Assembly: GCA_030066245.1 (NCBI GenBank)
Contig: JASJBY010000142.1
Coordinates: 1-8,087, forward strand
Direction: 5' to 3'
DNA length: 8,087 bases
Origin: Gammaproteobacteria bacterium
GTDB lineage: Bacteria > Pseudomonadota > Gammaproteobacteria > JAABTG01
Shown here: piece by piece, positions 1-7,620 of the stretch
Numbering within the stretch: position 1 is the first letter of the stretch
Layout: every line of letters begins with the position of its first letter
Made by a program: the position numbers and the translations under genes
The notes under the pieces: model-generated
Told to the model about the DNA's origin: nothing
The model's database searches: none
What the model saw: only the letters and a program-made list of their open reading frames with translations

Positions 1-154
1 GGAAGTAGTCCACCAGACCCCAGTGGGTCTCGCTCATGGCTACCTTCTCACTCCTTGCGAGAGCCTCGGCCACGTCCTCCGCCCAGTCACCGGGATTAAC
101 CAGATAACCTTCCTCGTCGGTCTCGATGACCTTCCCTTGCAATTCAATCGGCAT
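1..154 (-). CDS. DsrC/TusE-family sulfur relay protein, N-terminal part (cut by window edge)
   Basis: Fifty-one codons are visible, starting at an ATG at 154 and running off the left edge. The N-terminus begins MPIELQGKVIETDEEGYLVN and continues with a PGDWAEDVAEALA segment and an ETHWGLVDYF segment. This is the typical start of the DsrC/TusE/DsvC family: a small beta hairpin, then the DW..DVA helix and the HW motif. Family members are small cytoplasmic sulfur carriers that accept persulfide on a C-terminal cysteine, serving tRNA thiolation (TusE) or dissimilatory sulfur metabolism (DsrC). The one or two C-terminal cysteines that separate these roles lie outside the window, so I cannot choose between them. 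An AGGAGA Shine-Dalgarno sequence at 161-166 sits 6 bases before the ATG and fixes the start. The gene follows the ferritin-like gene on the same strand after 277 bases and may have its own promoter. Confidence 0.88.
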   Translation of the reverse strand, partial: MPIELQGKVIETDEEGYLVNPGDWAEDVAEALARSEKVAMSETHWGLVDYF

Positions 155-431
155 GTCCTTTCTCCTGTCCAGAGGTTCATGTACCACCCCCACGGTGGTC
201 TCGACACGCACAAGCTTAGGGGAGGAATGCAGATGCAACAAGGCGCCGGGTGGCGTCCCGCAGCCTCCCTCCGGGCCGCATCGGGACAGCTTCCCAGGGC
301 GTGCCACCACATGGGACACGCCGTCTCGTCTTTGCGAGCGCAGTCGAGAATCTGAGCCTGGGACCGCGGGCAGCTCGTGCCGAACGCCTTGACGAGTCGG
401 CGCACGCAGCCTGCCAGTTCGCAGGTACCGG
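155..431. other. Intergenic region between ferritin-like gene and dsrC/tusE-like gene
   Basis: I see no credible gene here. The minus-strand open frame through this stretch overlaps the dsrC-like start in another frame, is rich in Cys, Arg and Trp, and looks like no family. Two small hairpins are visible. One has perfect 6-base arms ACCACC/GGTGGT at 183-188 and 194-199 with a 5-base loop, 29 bases upstream of the dsrC-like ATG. The other has arms GGCGTG/CACGCC at 298-303 and 317-322, with an inner CCA/TGG pairing. Neither is followed by a run of T on either strand, so neither is a convincing intrinsic terminator. A weak promoter-like pair on the minus strand (TTGTTG, 17 bases, TAAGCT) lies upstream of the dsrC-like gene, but it matches the consensus at only half of its positions. 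Confidence 0.5.
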
Positions 432-935
432 CTACAGATCGGCCGTGTAGACCAGCTCGTAGTAGCGCTGCTCCAGATCCGCCTTGTGGGCGAGTTCCTC
501 GTCTGCGAGGTATTTGAACAGGTCCCGGATGGGACCTTCGGGGGCTTCCGCGGCCAGGGCGCGGTACTGCTCCATGGCGGCGTGTTCACGCGCCATAGCG
601 TACTGGAGAATGGTCTGCTCGTCTGGATGGTCACCCAAATCCGGCAAATGGACGTAGTTTGAGAACTGCTGATCGCTGGGAGGAGCGGCGATCCGCGTCG
701 CGATCTGCTCCCGCAGGTCGGGTCGCGAATGCATGATTTCCAGGAGCTTGTAGTGACGCGTCTCTTCCTCCGCAAGCTCATGCACCAGGTCACGCATAGG
801 CTTATCGACCCTGCTCTTCAGGTTGGTGTAGAACTCGTGGGCCGTGCGCTCGAACGACATGGCCGTCATGATGATATCTTCCAGCGTCTTGCTGGAACTG
901 AAACGCTGGTTCCCGTTGACTTCGCCGTGCTCCAT
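432..935 (-). CDS. Ferritin-like diiron protein, rubrerythrin type without rubredoxin domain
   Basis: The product is 167 residues from the ATG at 935. It is mostly helical and reads as two similar halves, each with the ferritin-like diiron pattern. In the first half E29 and E34 are followed by the ExxH motif E58-H61 (EEETRH). In the second half E117 and E122 are followed by E147-H150 (DEELAH). This is the four-helix carboxylate/histidine bridge of rubrerythrin-like proteins, which reduce peroxide or handle iron. No C-terminal CxxC rubredoxin domain is present, so an electron donor would have to come from elsewhere; the Rieske ferredoxin gene upstream is a possible one (inference). The open frame extends to 1073, but the GGGGAG sequence at 943-948, 7 bases before the 935 ATG, and the unusual composition of the extension favour the shorter start. 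Exact subfamily and activity are not determinable here. Confidence 0.8.
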   Translation of the reverse strand: MEHGEVNGNQRFSSSKTLEDIIMTAMSFERTAHEFYTNLKSRVDKPMRDLVHELAEEETRHYKLLEIMHSRPDLREQIATRIAAPPSDQQFSNYVHLPDLGDHPDEQTILQYAMAREHAAMEQYRALAAEAPEGPIRDLFKYLADEELAHKADLEQRYYELVYTADL

Positions 936-990
936 CGGACCTCTCCCCGGATTCAGTCCTCTCTGCGGCACCGTGAGAGACGATATGGCG

Positions 991-1017
991 GGTGTCCAAT
1001 AGCCTAAGGGGGACACC
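991..1017. repeat. Perfect 7-base inverted repeat upstream of the ferritin-like gene
   Basis: The arms GGTGTCC (991-997) and GGACACC (1011-1017) are exact reverse complements with a 13-base spacer. The structure ends 56 bases upstream of the ferritin-like ATG. No T run follows on the minus strand, so it is not an obvious intrinsic terminator. It could be an operator for a dimeric regulator or a leader-RNA hairpin. I do not recognise the motif as belonging to a known regulator. Confidence 0.5.
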
Positions 1018-1089
1018 TGGAAAGGCGCCGCTCGGGCAGCCTTGAGGGCATGGGCAGCGGGCTGGTCCACCACCTCCCGCGTCCGGCAT

Positions 1090-1113
1090 TACCTGGAGGC
1101 TCCCCCTCAGGGT
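1090..1113. repeat. Imperfect hairpin between the Rieske gene and the ferritin-like gene
   Basis: The arms TACCTGGAGG (1090-1099) and CCTCAGGGTA (1104-1113) pair at 8 of 10 positions around a 4-base loop. The hairpin begins 63 bases after the Rieske stop codon in the direction of transcription. It has no T run on either side, so any terminator role would be Rho-dependent or partial. It may instead stabilise the 3' end of the upstream transcript. Confidence 0.4.
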
Positions 1114-1176
1114 AACCCAGTCGGCATGTTGCCTGCCACCCTCAGCCTCTTTCGTGGCGAACGGCCCCGGGGACGC

Positions 1177-1497
1177 TCAGTCCCAGCGCTCGTCTTTCAC
1201 CTGCACGCTCCCGTCGTGCACGCGCACGGGGAAAGTGGCGATCGCCTCATAGGCCGGCGCGGTCAACGCTTCTCCCGTGCGAACGTTGAAGCGCGCGCCG
1301 TGGCGGGGACAGATGATCTCATCGCCGTCAAGCTCACCTTCGTCCAAGCTGCTGTAGTCATGGGTGCAAACGTCCTCGATGGCAAAGTAGTCTCCATTGA
1401 GGTTGAAGACAATGACGGTTATGTCCTCCACATCCACCGCTCTGCGCTCGCCGCTGGGAAATTCGGCGACGAGCGCCACGTGCACCCACTCAGACAC
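1177..1497 (-). CDS. Small Rieske [2Fe-2S] ferredoxin
   Basis: The product is a 106-residue single-domain Rieske protein of the type used as an electron carrier for oxygenases (also NirD-like), not the membrane-anchored cytochrome bc1 subunit: no transmembrane segment is visible. The cluster ligands are clear: C44-T-H46 in the first box (VCTHDYSSL) and C63-P-R-H66 in the second (IICPRHGARF), 16 residues apart between H46 and C63, which is the compact spacing of ferredoxin-type Rieske domains. The frame is open to 1560, but the GTG at 1497 is chosen because a GGAG at 1505-1508 lies 7 bases upstream and the N-terminus MSEWVHVALVAEF matches a normal Rieske first strand. The gene follows sufT after 201 bases on the same strand. 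A role as electron donor in cluster assembly, or to the ferritin-like protein, is inference from position. Confidence 0.88.
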   Translation of the reverse strand: MSEWVHVALVAEFPSGERRAVDVEDITVIVFNLNGDYFAIEDVCTHDYSSLDEGELDGDEIICPRHGARFNVRTGEALTAPAYEAIATFPVRVHDGSVQVKDERWD

Positions 1498-1547
1498 GGG
1501 TGTGCTCCAGGAACGCGAGCGCGTCAGGCGGTGCCAAGCAGGATGCG

Positions 1548-1587
1548 AAAAAGCCCTCACCGACGGCGTACGGAACTCTCTTAGGGC
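1548..1587 (-). terminator. Weak intrinsic terminator candidate after sufT
   Basis: Read on the minus strand, GCCCT (1587-1583) pairs with AGGGC (1557-1553), and TTTTT follows directly (1552-1548). The 25-base loop contains a possible inner CCG/CGG pairing. The long loop and short stem make this weak, and it starts 112 bases after the sufT stop. If it works, the suf transcript ends after sufT and the Rieske gene belongs to a separate unit. The rest of the 1498-1698 gap holds no gene I can support. Confidence 0.27.
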
Positions 1588-1698
1588 GACTTGTCGGTCG
1601 TGCAGGAGGAAACCGCAGAGCCGTGTACGGGTAACCTCCCGGAGATGCCCGCCCGTCGTCCCTCCATGGGCGCCTCGCCTCGAGAACAGGATTTCCGT

Positions 1699-2028
1699 TC
1701 ACAGCATGCCCAGTTCGAGCTTAGCCGCCTCGCTCATCCGCTCCGGCGTCCACGGCGGGTCCCAAACGATCTCCACATGCGCTGACGTCACCCCGGGCAC
1801 CTTCATTATCTCCTGCTCCACGGTGCCCGGAAAAGTCTGGGCAACGGGGCAGCCCGGTGCTGTCAACGTCATGTCCACGCTGACAGCGGCTTGCTCGTCG
1901 ATTCGCACTTCATAGATTAAACCCAGATCGTAGATATTAACGGGAATTTCCGGATCGTAAACATTACGGAGCGCGCCTGTCACCTGCTCCCGCAACGATG
2001 CGTTATCGGCTGTGCTTTTGTCTGCCAC
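1699..2028 (-). CDS. sufT: SufT, MIP18/DUF59-family Fe-S maturation factor
   Basis: The product is 109 residues, a single MIP18 (formerly DUF59) domain. Visible hallmarks are DPEIPVNIYDLGLIY at residues 25-39, the MTLTAPGCPVA loop at 53-63 with the conserved cysteine C60, and the WDPPWTPERMSE segment at 90-101, which is typical of the SufT/PaaD-like C-terminus. Family members assist maturation or delivery of Fe-S clusters to client proteins, and stand-alone DUF59 genes in suf operons are called sufT. The start is a GTG at 2028; an in-frame TAG lies a few codons upstream with no ATG, GTG or TTG between, so this is the first possible start. Its Shine-Dalgarno sequence is weak (AAAGA-like). The gene is separated from sufU by 223 bases holding the heptamer repeat pair, unlike the overlapping genes upstream, so its expression may be set separately from sufBCDSU. 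Confidence 0.9.
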   Translation of the reverse strand: MADKSTADNASLREQVTGALRNVYDPEIPVNIYDLGLIYEVRIDEQAAVSVDMTLTAPGCPVAQTFPGTVEQEIMKVPGVTSAHVEIVWDPPWTPERMSEAAKLELGML

Positions 2029-2060
2029 GTCTTTAAGCTGCTACGCGCCTGTCGGCTGAA

Positions 2061-2095
2061 TGGTAACTCGTCACTCGTAGGTCGTAGACCGTGGA
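2061..2095 (+). repeat. Degenerate heptamer repeat block A
   Basis: Five tandem 7-base units read on the plus strand: TGGTAAC, TCGTCAC, TCGTAGG, TCGTAGA, CCGTGGA. The shared core is TCGTAGR. The block lies in the sufU-sufT gap, 33 bases upstream of the sufT start. It is the mirror partner of block B at 2213-2247. Confidence 0.6.
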
Positions 2096-2212
2096 GAGTA
2101 TCGCCGCAGGGTCTAGGATTTATCTAGTGTCGGTGTGGATTAATTCGGCGAAATGTCTGATTAGCTCTTGCTCACCTGCATGGTTCCACGCCGACGTCTC
2201 GCGCGCCTCTCT

Positions 2213-2247
2213 TCCCCGACCTCCGACTTACCACCTACAACCTACAA
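2213..2247 (-). repeat. Degenerate heptamer repeat block B, inverted relative to block A
   Basis: Five tandem 7-base units read on the minus strand: TTGTAGG, TTGTAGG, TGGTAAG, TCGGAGG, TCGGGGA. Two adjacent units are identical, and the core matches block A (T-C/T-GTAGG). The block ends 5 bases after the sufU stop codon. Blocks A and B face each other across 117 bases, so the whole 2061-2247 unit could fold back on itself in RNA or be a small repetitive element. The 117 bases between them contain no gene I can support; their centre is AT-richer than the surroundings. Confidence 0.6.
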
Positions 2248-2251
2248 AACG

Positions 2252-2713
2252 TCATTCTGTCGTGACCGTATCCTCGTCGTCCTTTATGGCTGCGTGCATC
2301 GTGTGCCATGCCAGCGTGGCACACTTGACCCGCAGGGGAAACTCCTTGACACCTATCAACACCGAGAGCTTTCCCAGCAGTTCCGTCGGATCGGTCGTGT
2401 CCTGCTCCGACTCGTCGGTCAGCAATTTATGTACATTTGCAAACAGCGATTCGGCCTGTTCCACGCTTTTACCTTTCACCGCCTCGGTCATCAGCGAAGC
2501 TGAAGCAGTGGATATAGCGCAGCCGGCGCCCTCAAAGCCCACGTCCTGGACGACCCCGTCTTTGACGTGGAGGTGCACCGTGAACTCGTCGCCACACAGG
2601 GGATTGAATCCGTGTGCCGTGTGGTTGGCGCCGTCAGGTTTTCGTGGGTAATTCCGAGGATTCCGGTTGTGGTCCAGTATGAGCTCTTCGTAGAGTTCCC
2701 GGAGTTCCATCAT
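2252..2713 (-). CDS. sufU: SufU, IscU-like sulfur acceptor/scaffold protein
   Basis: The product is 153 residues of the IscU/SufU fold. The start (ELRELYEELILDHNRNPRNY) and FNPLCGDEF box are typical. The three cysteines are C40, C65 (GAGCAIS) and C131 (RVKCATL), with D42 in the GDE motif. About 20 extra residues between the second and third cysteines (GKSVEQAESLF onward) mark SufU rather than IscU. In Bacillus subtilis SufU these three cysteines and the aspartate bind zinc, and the protein takes persulfide sulfur from SufS. The same ligands are all present here. The ATG at 2713 overlaps the sufS stop (ATGA, 2710-2713), with a GAGG at 2724-2727 ten bases upstream; a second ATG follows at once. 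With no sufE visible, SufU is the likely sulfur acceptor of the adjacent SufS. Confidence 0.93.
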   Translation of the reverse strand: MMELRELYEELILDHNRNPRNYPRKPDGANHTAHGFNPLCGDEFTVHLHVKDGVVQDVGFEGAGCAISTASASLMTEAVKGKSVEQAESLFANVHKLLTDESEQDTTDPTELLGKLSVLIGVKEFPLRVKCATLAWHTMHAAIKDDEDTVTTE

Positions 2714-3963
2714 AGTCTGAATACCTCGCGTACCTTCGTGATCCCCGTCACCAAAGCGTCGACCTCTTCCAGTGTGTTGTACGCAGCGAACGACGCTCTC
2801 GCCGTGGCCGCTACGCCAAACCGCTGCATCGCCGGCATAGCACAGTGGTGCCCTGCCCGTATCGCCACACCCTGAACGTCCATGATCGTGCCAATGTCGT
2901 GGGCATGGGCGCCCTCGATGACGAAGGAAAGCAGCCCCGCTTTCTCCCGCGCGGTACCTATAATGCGGAGACCGTTCATGTCCGCCAGCGCCTCCGTGGC
3001 GTAGCTCAATAGACGATGCTCATGCGCTGCGATGCTCTCCAAGCCGATTCCATTAACGTAGTCCAGTGCGACGCCGAGTCCGATGGCGCCCGCGATATTA
3101 TGGGTGCCCGCTTCGAATTTGTACGGAATGGGTGCGAAGTCGGTACCTTCGAAACTGACCCTGCGAACCATATCGCCGCCGCCCTGATAGGGTGGCATTG
3201 CGTCGAGCAGAGCCGCCTTGCCGTAAAGAACGCCGATTCCGGTAGGCCCGTAGACTTTATGCCCGGAGAATGCATAGAAGTCGCAGTCCAGCTCCTGCAC
3301 GTCGATACGCATATGGGGGGCTGCCTGGGCCCCGTCCACGAGCACCGGCACCCCATGAGCGTGGGCCGTCTCTATCATGCGTCTGATGGGGTTTATAGTG
3401 CCAAGGGCATTTGAAACATGACTGACCGCAACGAGTCTGGTCCTTTCGCTGAACAGCTCCGCGTAAACCTCCAGGATCACGTCACCCCGGTCGTCGATGG
3501 GTGCAACACGCAGCTTGGCGCCCGTCTGCTCGCATAGCAGCTGCCAAGGGACGATGTTTGCGTGGTGCTCCAGCTCCGTGAGGATGATTTCATCGCCTGG
3601 ACCCACGTTGGCTTTACCCCAGGTCTGGGCCACCAGGTTGATCGCTTCCGTGGTGCCTCGGACGAAGACAATCTCGCGGTGGTCATCAGCGTTGATGAAC
3701 CGTTGCGCAGTGCTCCGCGCCGCATTGTAGGCTGCTGTCGCTCTTTCGCTGAGCGCGTGCACGCCACGGTGAACATTGGCATTGTCATGGCGGTAGTAGC
3801 GGGCCGTTGCGTCGATGACCGCGTTGGGTTTCTGTACCGTCGCACCATTGTCAAGGTAGACGAGTGGCTTGCCTCGCACCTCCTGGTGAAGAATCGGAAA
3901 ATCCTCACGGATCCGCTCCACAGGGAAGGTCGGGCGGAACTGCGTTGGGCTCGGGGCGCTCAC
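2710..3963 (-). CDS. sufS: SufS, group II cysteine desulfurase (PLP enzyme)
   Basis: The product is 417 residues, slightly longer than E. coli SufS (406). It removes sulfur from L-cysteine to give alanine and an enzyme-bound persulfide, using pyridoxal phosphate. Visible residues are H133 in the LEHHAN motif (stacks on PLP), D210 in VDGAQ, the Schiff-base lysine K236 in SGHKVYGP, the active-site cysteine C374 in RAGHHCAMP, and R389 in the ARASF segment (substrate carboxylate). All sit exactly 10 residues later than in E. coli SufS, so the catalytic core is collinear and complete. The short loop carrying C374 places it in group II (SufS/CsdA) rather than group I (IscS/NifS). The GTG start at 3963 overlaps the sufD stop (GTGA, 3960-3963), with AAGGGG at 3969-3974 five bases upstream. 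It overlaps sufU by 4 bases downstream, supporting a SufS-SufU pair. Confidence 0.97.
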   Translation of the reverse strand: MSAPSPTQFRPTFPVERIREDFPILHQEVRGKPLVYLDNGATVQKPNAVIDATARYYRHDNANVHRGVHALSERATAAYNAARSTAQRFINADDHREIVFVRGTTEAINLVAQTWGKANVGPGDEIILTELEHHANIVPWQLLCEQTGAKLRVAPIDDRGDVILEVYAELFSERTRLVAVSHVSNALGTINPIRRMIETAHAHGVPVLVDGAQAAPHMRIDVQELDCDFYAFSGHKVYGPTGIGVLYGKAALLDAMPPYQGGGDMVRRVSFEGTDFAPIPYKFEAGTHNIAGAIGLGVALDYVNGIGLESIAAHEHRLLSYATEALADMNGLRIIGTAREKAGLLSFVIEGAHAHDIGTIMDVQGVAIRAGHHCAMPAMQRFGVAATARASFAAYNTLEEVDALVTGITKVREVFRL

Positions 3964-5336
3964 ACCATCCCCTTGACGTGCTCCGCGTCCGGCACGCGTG
4001 TGAGCAGGGTGTGGCTCAGGCGTTCGCGTACCTGGGGTATGGGCATGCGGTCGATCACATCCTGGGCAAAGCCGTAGGTGAGAAGGCCACGGGCTGTTGC
4101 ACCATCGATGCCGCGTGCGCGGAGGTAGAAAAGCATGTCGGGATCAAGCTGCCCCACTGTCGCTCCGTGACTGCACTTCACGTCGTCAGCGTAGATCTCG
4201 AGCTCTGGCTTGGTGTCCACTTCGGCGTCCTTGGAAAGAAGTAGATTTCTGTTGGACTGCATGGCGTCGGTCTTCTGAGCACCTGGGTGTACGTGCACCC
4301 GGCCGTTGAAGACACCGCGTGAACGCCCGTCCAATATGCCCTTGAAGTACTCCTGGCTGCTGCCGTGAGGCCGCGCGTGCTCGACGGTCGTGTGAAAATC
4401 AACGTGCTGGCGTCCGTCCGCCATGAAAAGGCCGTTGAGGACGCACTCACTCCCTTCCGCATCCAGCTGCGCGTTAATATCGTTTCTCGCCAGCTGCGCG
4501 CCGAAGGAAACCGAATGAGACCGCAGTCGGCTGTCTCGCGCCTGATGTGCCTGTAGGGTCGCCACGTGGAACGCCCTGGTATGCTCCTCCTGGATGCGGT
4601 AGTGATCCAGCGTGGCGTTTTCTCCGACTACCAGCTCCGTCACCACGTTTGTCCAGTAAGTGCCCGTTCCCAAGCTGGCGTAGCTCTCTATGACCTGTGC
4701 CTGGCTACCCTCGCCAGCCACAACGAGGTTACGAGGATGAGCCACGACAGGCTCCTCCTGGGGAATGGAGAGGAAGACCAGATGCACGGGCTTCTCCAGC
4801 CTTGTTCGAGCTCCGAGTATCAAGCAGGCGCCGTCTGCCATGAATGCCGCGTTCAGCGCTGTGAAGCCGTTGGCGCTTGGGTCGGCATGGCGGCCCAGAT
4901 GAGACTCAAGGAGGTCGGCATGCTCCCGTAGTGCCCTGTCCATGCTCATCAGACGTGCGCCAGGGGACAGCTTTCCAGGTTTCGACAGCGGTGGCGCATA
5001 GCGGCCGTTGACAAAGACCAGGCGGTGGCAGGCAAGCGTGGGGAGCAAGAACGGTGCGATGTCGTCTTCGTCGAACCCGATGCAGAGCTCGCCCTGAAGT
5101 CTGAACGCACGCTTCTCGATCGGCGCAACCCGGGTGTATTTCCACGCCTCATCCCGAGGAGTCGGGAAACCGAGCTTGGCGAACGCGTCCCGCCCTTCTC
5201 GACGGAGGCCGTCTATCCAAGCCACGCCCAGCGCCGGAAGCGTCGGCCCCACCGCGGCGTGCTCGCTAAGGTAATGGTCAACGACGCTGGCGCTCATCGC
5301 CGGTGTCTGCGCAACCGAGGTCGATTGCCCGCTCAC
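3960..5336 (-). CDS. sufD: SufD, SufBCD complex subunit
   Basis: The product is 458 residues with the SufBD-type beta-helix core. Recognisable parts are PRDEAWKYTRV at 60-70 (the conserved N-terminal RxEEWKYT-type motif), ATLDHYRIQEE near 241-251, HTTVEHARPHGSSQEYFKG at 315-333, and QSNRNLLLSKDAEVDTKPELEI at about 360-381. The YADDVKCSHGATVG segment gives C388 and H390, equivalent to C358 and H360 of E. coli SufD; the histidine is needed for cluster building at the SufB-SufD interface. SufD pairs with SufB on top of the SufC ATPase dimer. The GTG start overlaps the sufC stop (GTGA, 5333-5336) and a strong GGGAGG at 5344-5349 is 7 bases upstream, which favours it over the in-frame ATG at 5297. 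The protein is somewhat longer than E. coli SufD (423), mainly at the N-terminus. Confidence 0.95.
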   Translation of the reverse strand: MSGQSTSVAQTPAMSASVVDHYLSEHAAVGPTLPALGVAWIDGLRREGRDAFAKLGFPTPRDEAWKYTRVAPIEKRAFRLQGELCIGFDEDDIAPFLLPTLACHRLVFVNGRYAPPLSKPGKLSPGARLMSMDRALREHADLLESHLGRHADPSANGFTALNAAFMADGACLILGARTRLEKPVHLVFLSIPQEEPVVAHPRNLVVAGEGSQAQVIESYASLGTGTYWTNVVTELVVGENATLDHYRIQEEHTRAFHVATLQAHQARDSRLRSHSVSFGAQLARNDINAQLDAEGSECVLNGLFMADGRQHVDFHTTVEHARPHGSSQEYFKGILDGRSRGVFNGRVHVHPGAQKTDAMQSNRNLLLSKDAEVDTKPELEIYADDVKCSHGATVGQLDPDMLFYLRARGIDGATARGLLTYGFAQDVIDRMPIPQVRERLSHTLLTRVPDAEHVKGMV

Positions 5337-6088
5337 GCCGCGACCTCCCGCTTCAGCACCCAGCCGTACCCGCGCTCTTCGAGCTCTTCCGCCAGCCGCC
5401 GATCACCCGATTTTACGATGCGCCCGTCGGCCAGCACGTGTACGTAGTCGGGCTCGATGTAGTTGAGCAGTCGCTGGTAGTGGGTCACCAGCATGATAGA
5501 GCGATGCTCATTCCGCAGGCTATTGACGCCCTCAGCGACAATGCGCAGGGCGTCGATGTCAAGTCCCGAGTCGGTCTCGTCAAGGACCGCCAGCTTGGGC
5601 TCCAGGACAGCCATTTGAAAGATTTCGTTGCGCTTCTTCTCACCGCCGGAAAAGCCCTCGTTGACGGCGCGTTTCAGAAGCGATTCGTCCATTTTGACCG
5701 CCTTGGCTTTCTCCTTGACCAGCTTCATGAAGTCGATGGCATCCAACTCGTCAAGGCCCTGGTGCTTGCGTACCGCGTTCACAGCCGCTTTCAGGAAGTA
5801 GACATTGTTCACGCCGGGTATCTCTACGGGATACTGGAAGGCAAGGAACACACCCTCCCGGGCGCGCTCCTCAGGTTCCATTTCCATCAGATCCTTGCCG
5901 CCGTAGAGCACGCTGCCGCCAGTTACTTCGTAGCCTTCGCGACCCGCAATGACGTGGGAGAGCGTGCTCTTGCCGGAGCCGTTAGGGCCCATGATGGCGT
6001 GCACTTCTCCAGCGTTGACCGTCAGGTTGATGCCCTTGAGGATGTCCTTTCCCCCAACGCTCACCCTCAAATCGCTGATTTCGAGCAT
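5333..6088 (-). CDS. sufC: SufC, ATPase of the SufBCD complex
   Basis: The product is 251 residues from the ATG at 6088, close to E. coli SufC (248). It is a soluble ABC-type ATPase whose ATP-driven dimerisation reshapes SufB-SufD during cluster assembly. All motifs are intact: Walker A GPNGSGKST at 34-42 (K40), Q-loop Q85, signature FSGGEKKR at 146-153, Walker B with D170 and catalytic E171 (LAVLDETD), D-loop SGLD at 174-177, and H203 (THYQRL). K40, E171 and H203 match the E. coli numbering. The LDETDSGLD wording is characteristic of SufC. The frame is open to a TTG at 6142, but AAGGGG at 6096-6101 lies 7 bases before the 6088 ATG and only 1 base before the alternative ATG at 6094, so MLEISDLRV is the likely N-terminus. 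The gap to sufB is 55 bases; the sufD overlap is 4 bases. Confidence 0.97.
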   Translation of the reverse strand: MLEISDLRVSVGGKDILKGINLTVNAGEVHAIMGPNGSGKSTLSHVIAGREGYEVTGGSVLYGGKDLMEMEPEERAREGVFLAFQYPVEIPGVNNVYFLKAAVNAVRKHQGLDELDAIDFMKLVKEKAKAVKMDESLLKRAVNEGFSGGEKKRNEIFQMAVLEPKLAVLDETDSGLDIDALRIVAEGVNSLRNEHRSIMLVTHYQRLLNYIEPDYVHVLADGRIVKSGDRRLAEELEERGYGWVLKREVAA

Positions 6089-6095
6089 TTTCATT

Positions 6096-6101
6096 CCCCT
6101 T
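6096..6101 (-). promoter_or_regulatory. Shine-Dalgarno site that decides the sufC start
   Basis: The AAGGGG stands 7 bases before the ATG at 6088 and 1 base before the ATG at 6094. Only the 6088 start has normal spacing, and it gives the N-terminus usual for SufC. Confidence 0.65.
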
Positions 6102-6143
6102 TCGATTAGCTGAGTGACCACCGCCCGTTTGCCGCGCAACAAC

Positions 6144-7592
<1,449 letters not shown>

Positions 7593-7604
7593 CGTTTTCT
7601 TCTC

Positions 7605-7618
7605 CCAACGTAGGTTGG
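7605..7618. promoter_or_regulatory. Small palindrome overlapping the sufB ribosome binding site
   Basis: CCAAC (7605-7609) and GTTGG (7614-7618) are exact inverted arms around four bases. Its 3' end on the minus strand overlaps the GGGAG ribosome binding sequence of sufB. It could be an operator half or a leader hairpin that limits translation, or it may be chance. Confidence 0.3.
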
Positions 7619-7620
7619 TT

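Noticed and set aside
40..405. Minus-strand open frame of 121 codons between the ferritin-like gene and the dsrC-like gene
   Set aside because: It overlaps the confident dsrC-like start in another frame, has erratic composition (many Cys, Arg, Trp) and no recognisable motif.
936..1073. N-terminal extension of the ferritin-like protein to an ATG at 1073
   Set aside because: The extension has low-complexity Ala/Pro/Gly content, contains the inverted repeat at 991-1017, and the internal ATG at 935 has a well-spaced ribosome binding sequence.
1490..1702. Minus-strand open frame of 70 codons in the sufT-Rieske gap
   Set aside because: It overlaps the Rieske start and the sufT stop, is rich in Pro and Arg, and resembles no family; there is no sign it is translated.
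2113..2127. CTAG-N7-CTAG palindrome in the spacer between the heptamer blocks
   Set aside because: Only four pairs plus a wobble; too short to stand out in 117 bases.
2091..2651. Plus-strand open frame of 186 codons spanning the heptamer repeats and the sufU antisense strand
   Set aside because: Most of it lies opposite sufU, and the rest is translated repeat and spacer; it is Ser/Thr-rich with no domain.
3829..3861. SufS segment LDNGATVQKP, where LDNAATTQKP is common
   Set aside because: Gly at this place occurs in other group II desulfurases as far as I recall, and all catalytic residues are intact, so it is ordinary variation.
5303..6109. Long plus-strand open frame of 268 codons opposite sufC
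   Set aside because: It is a mirror of the well-supported sufC gene, has no recognisable domain, and its frame follows from the GC-rich codon pattern of the opposite strand.
6089..6142. N-terminal extension of SufC to a TTG at 6142
   Set aside because: SufC proteins start at the MLEI position, and the AAGGGG at 6096-6101 is correctly spaced for the ATG at 6088.
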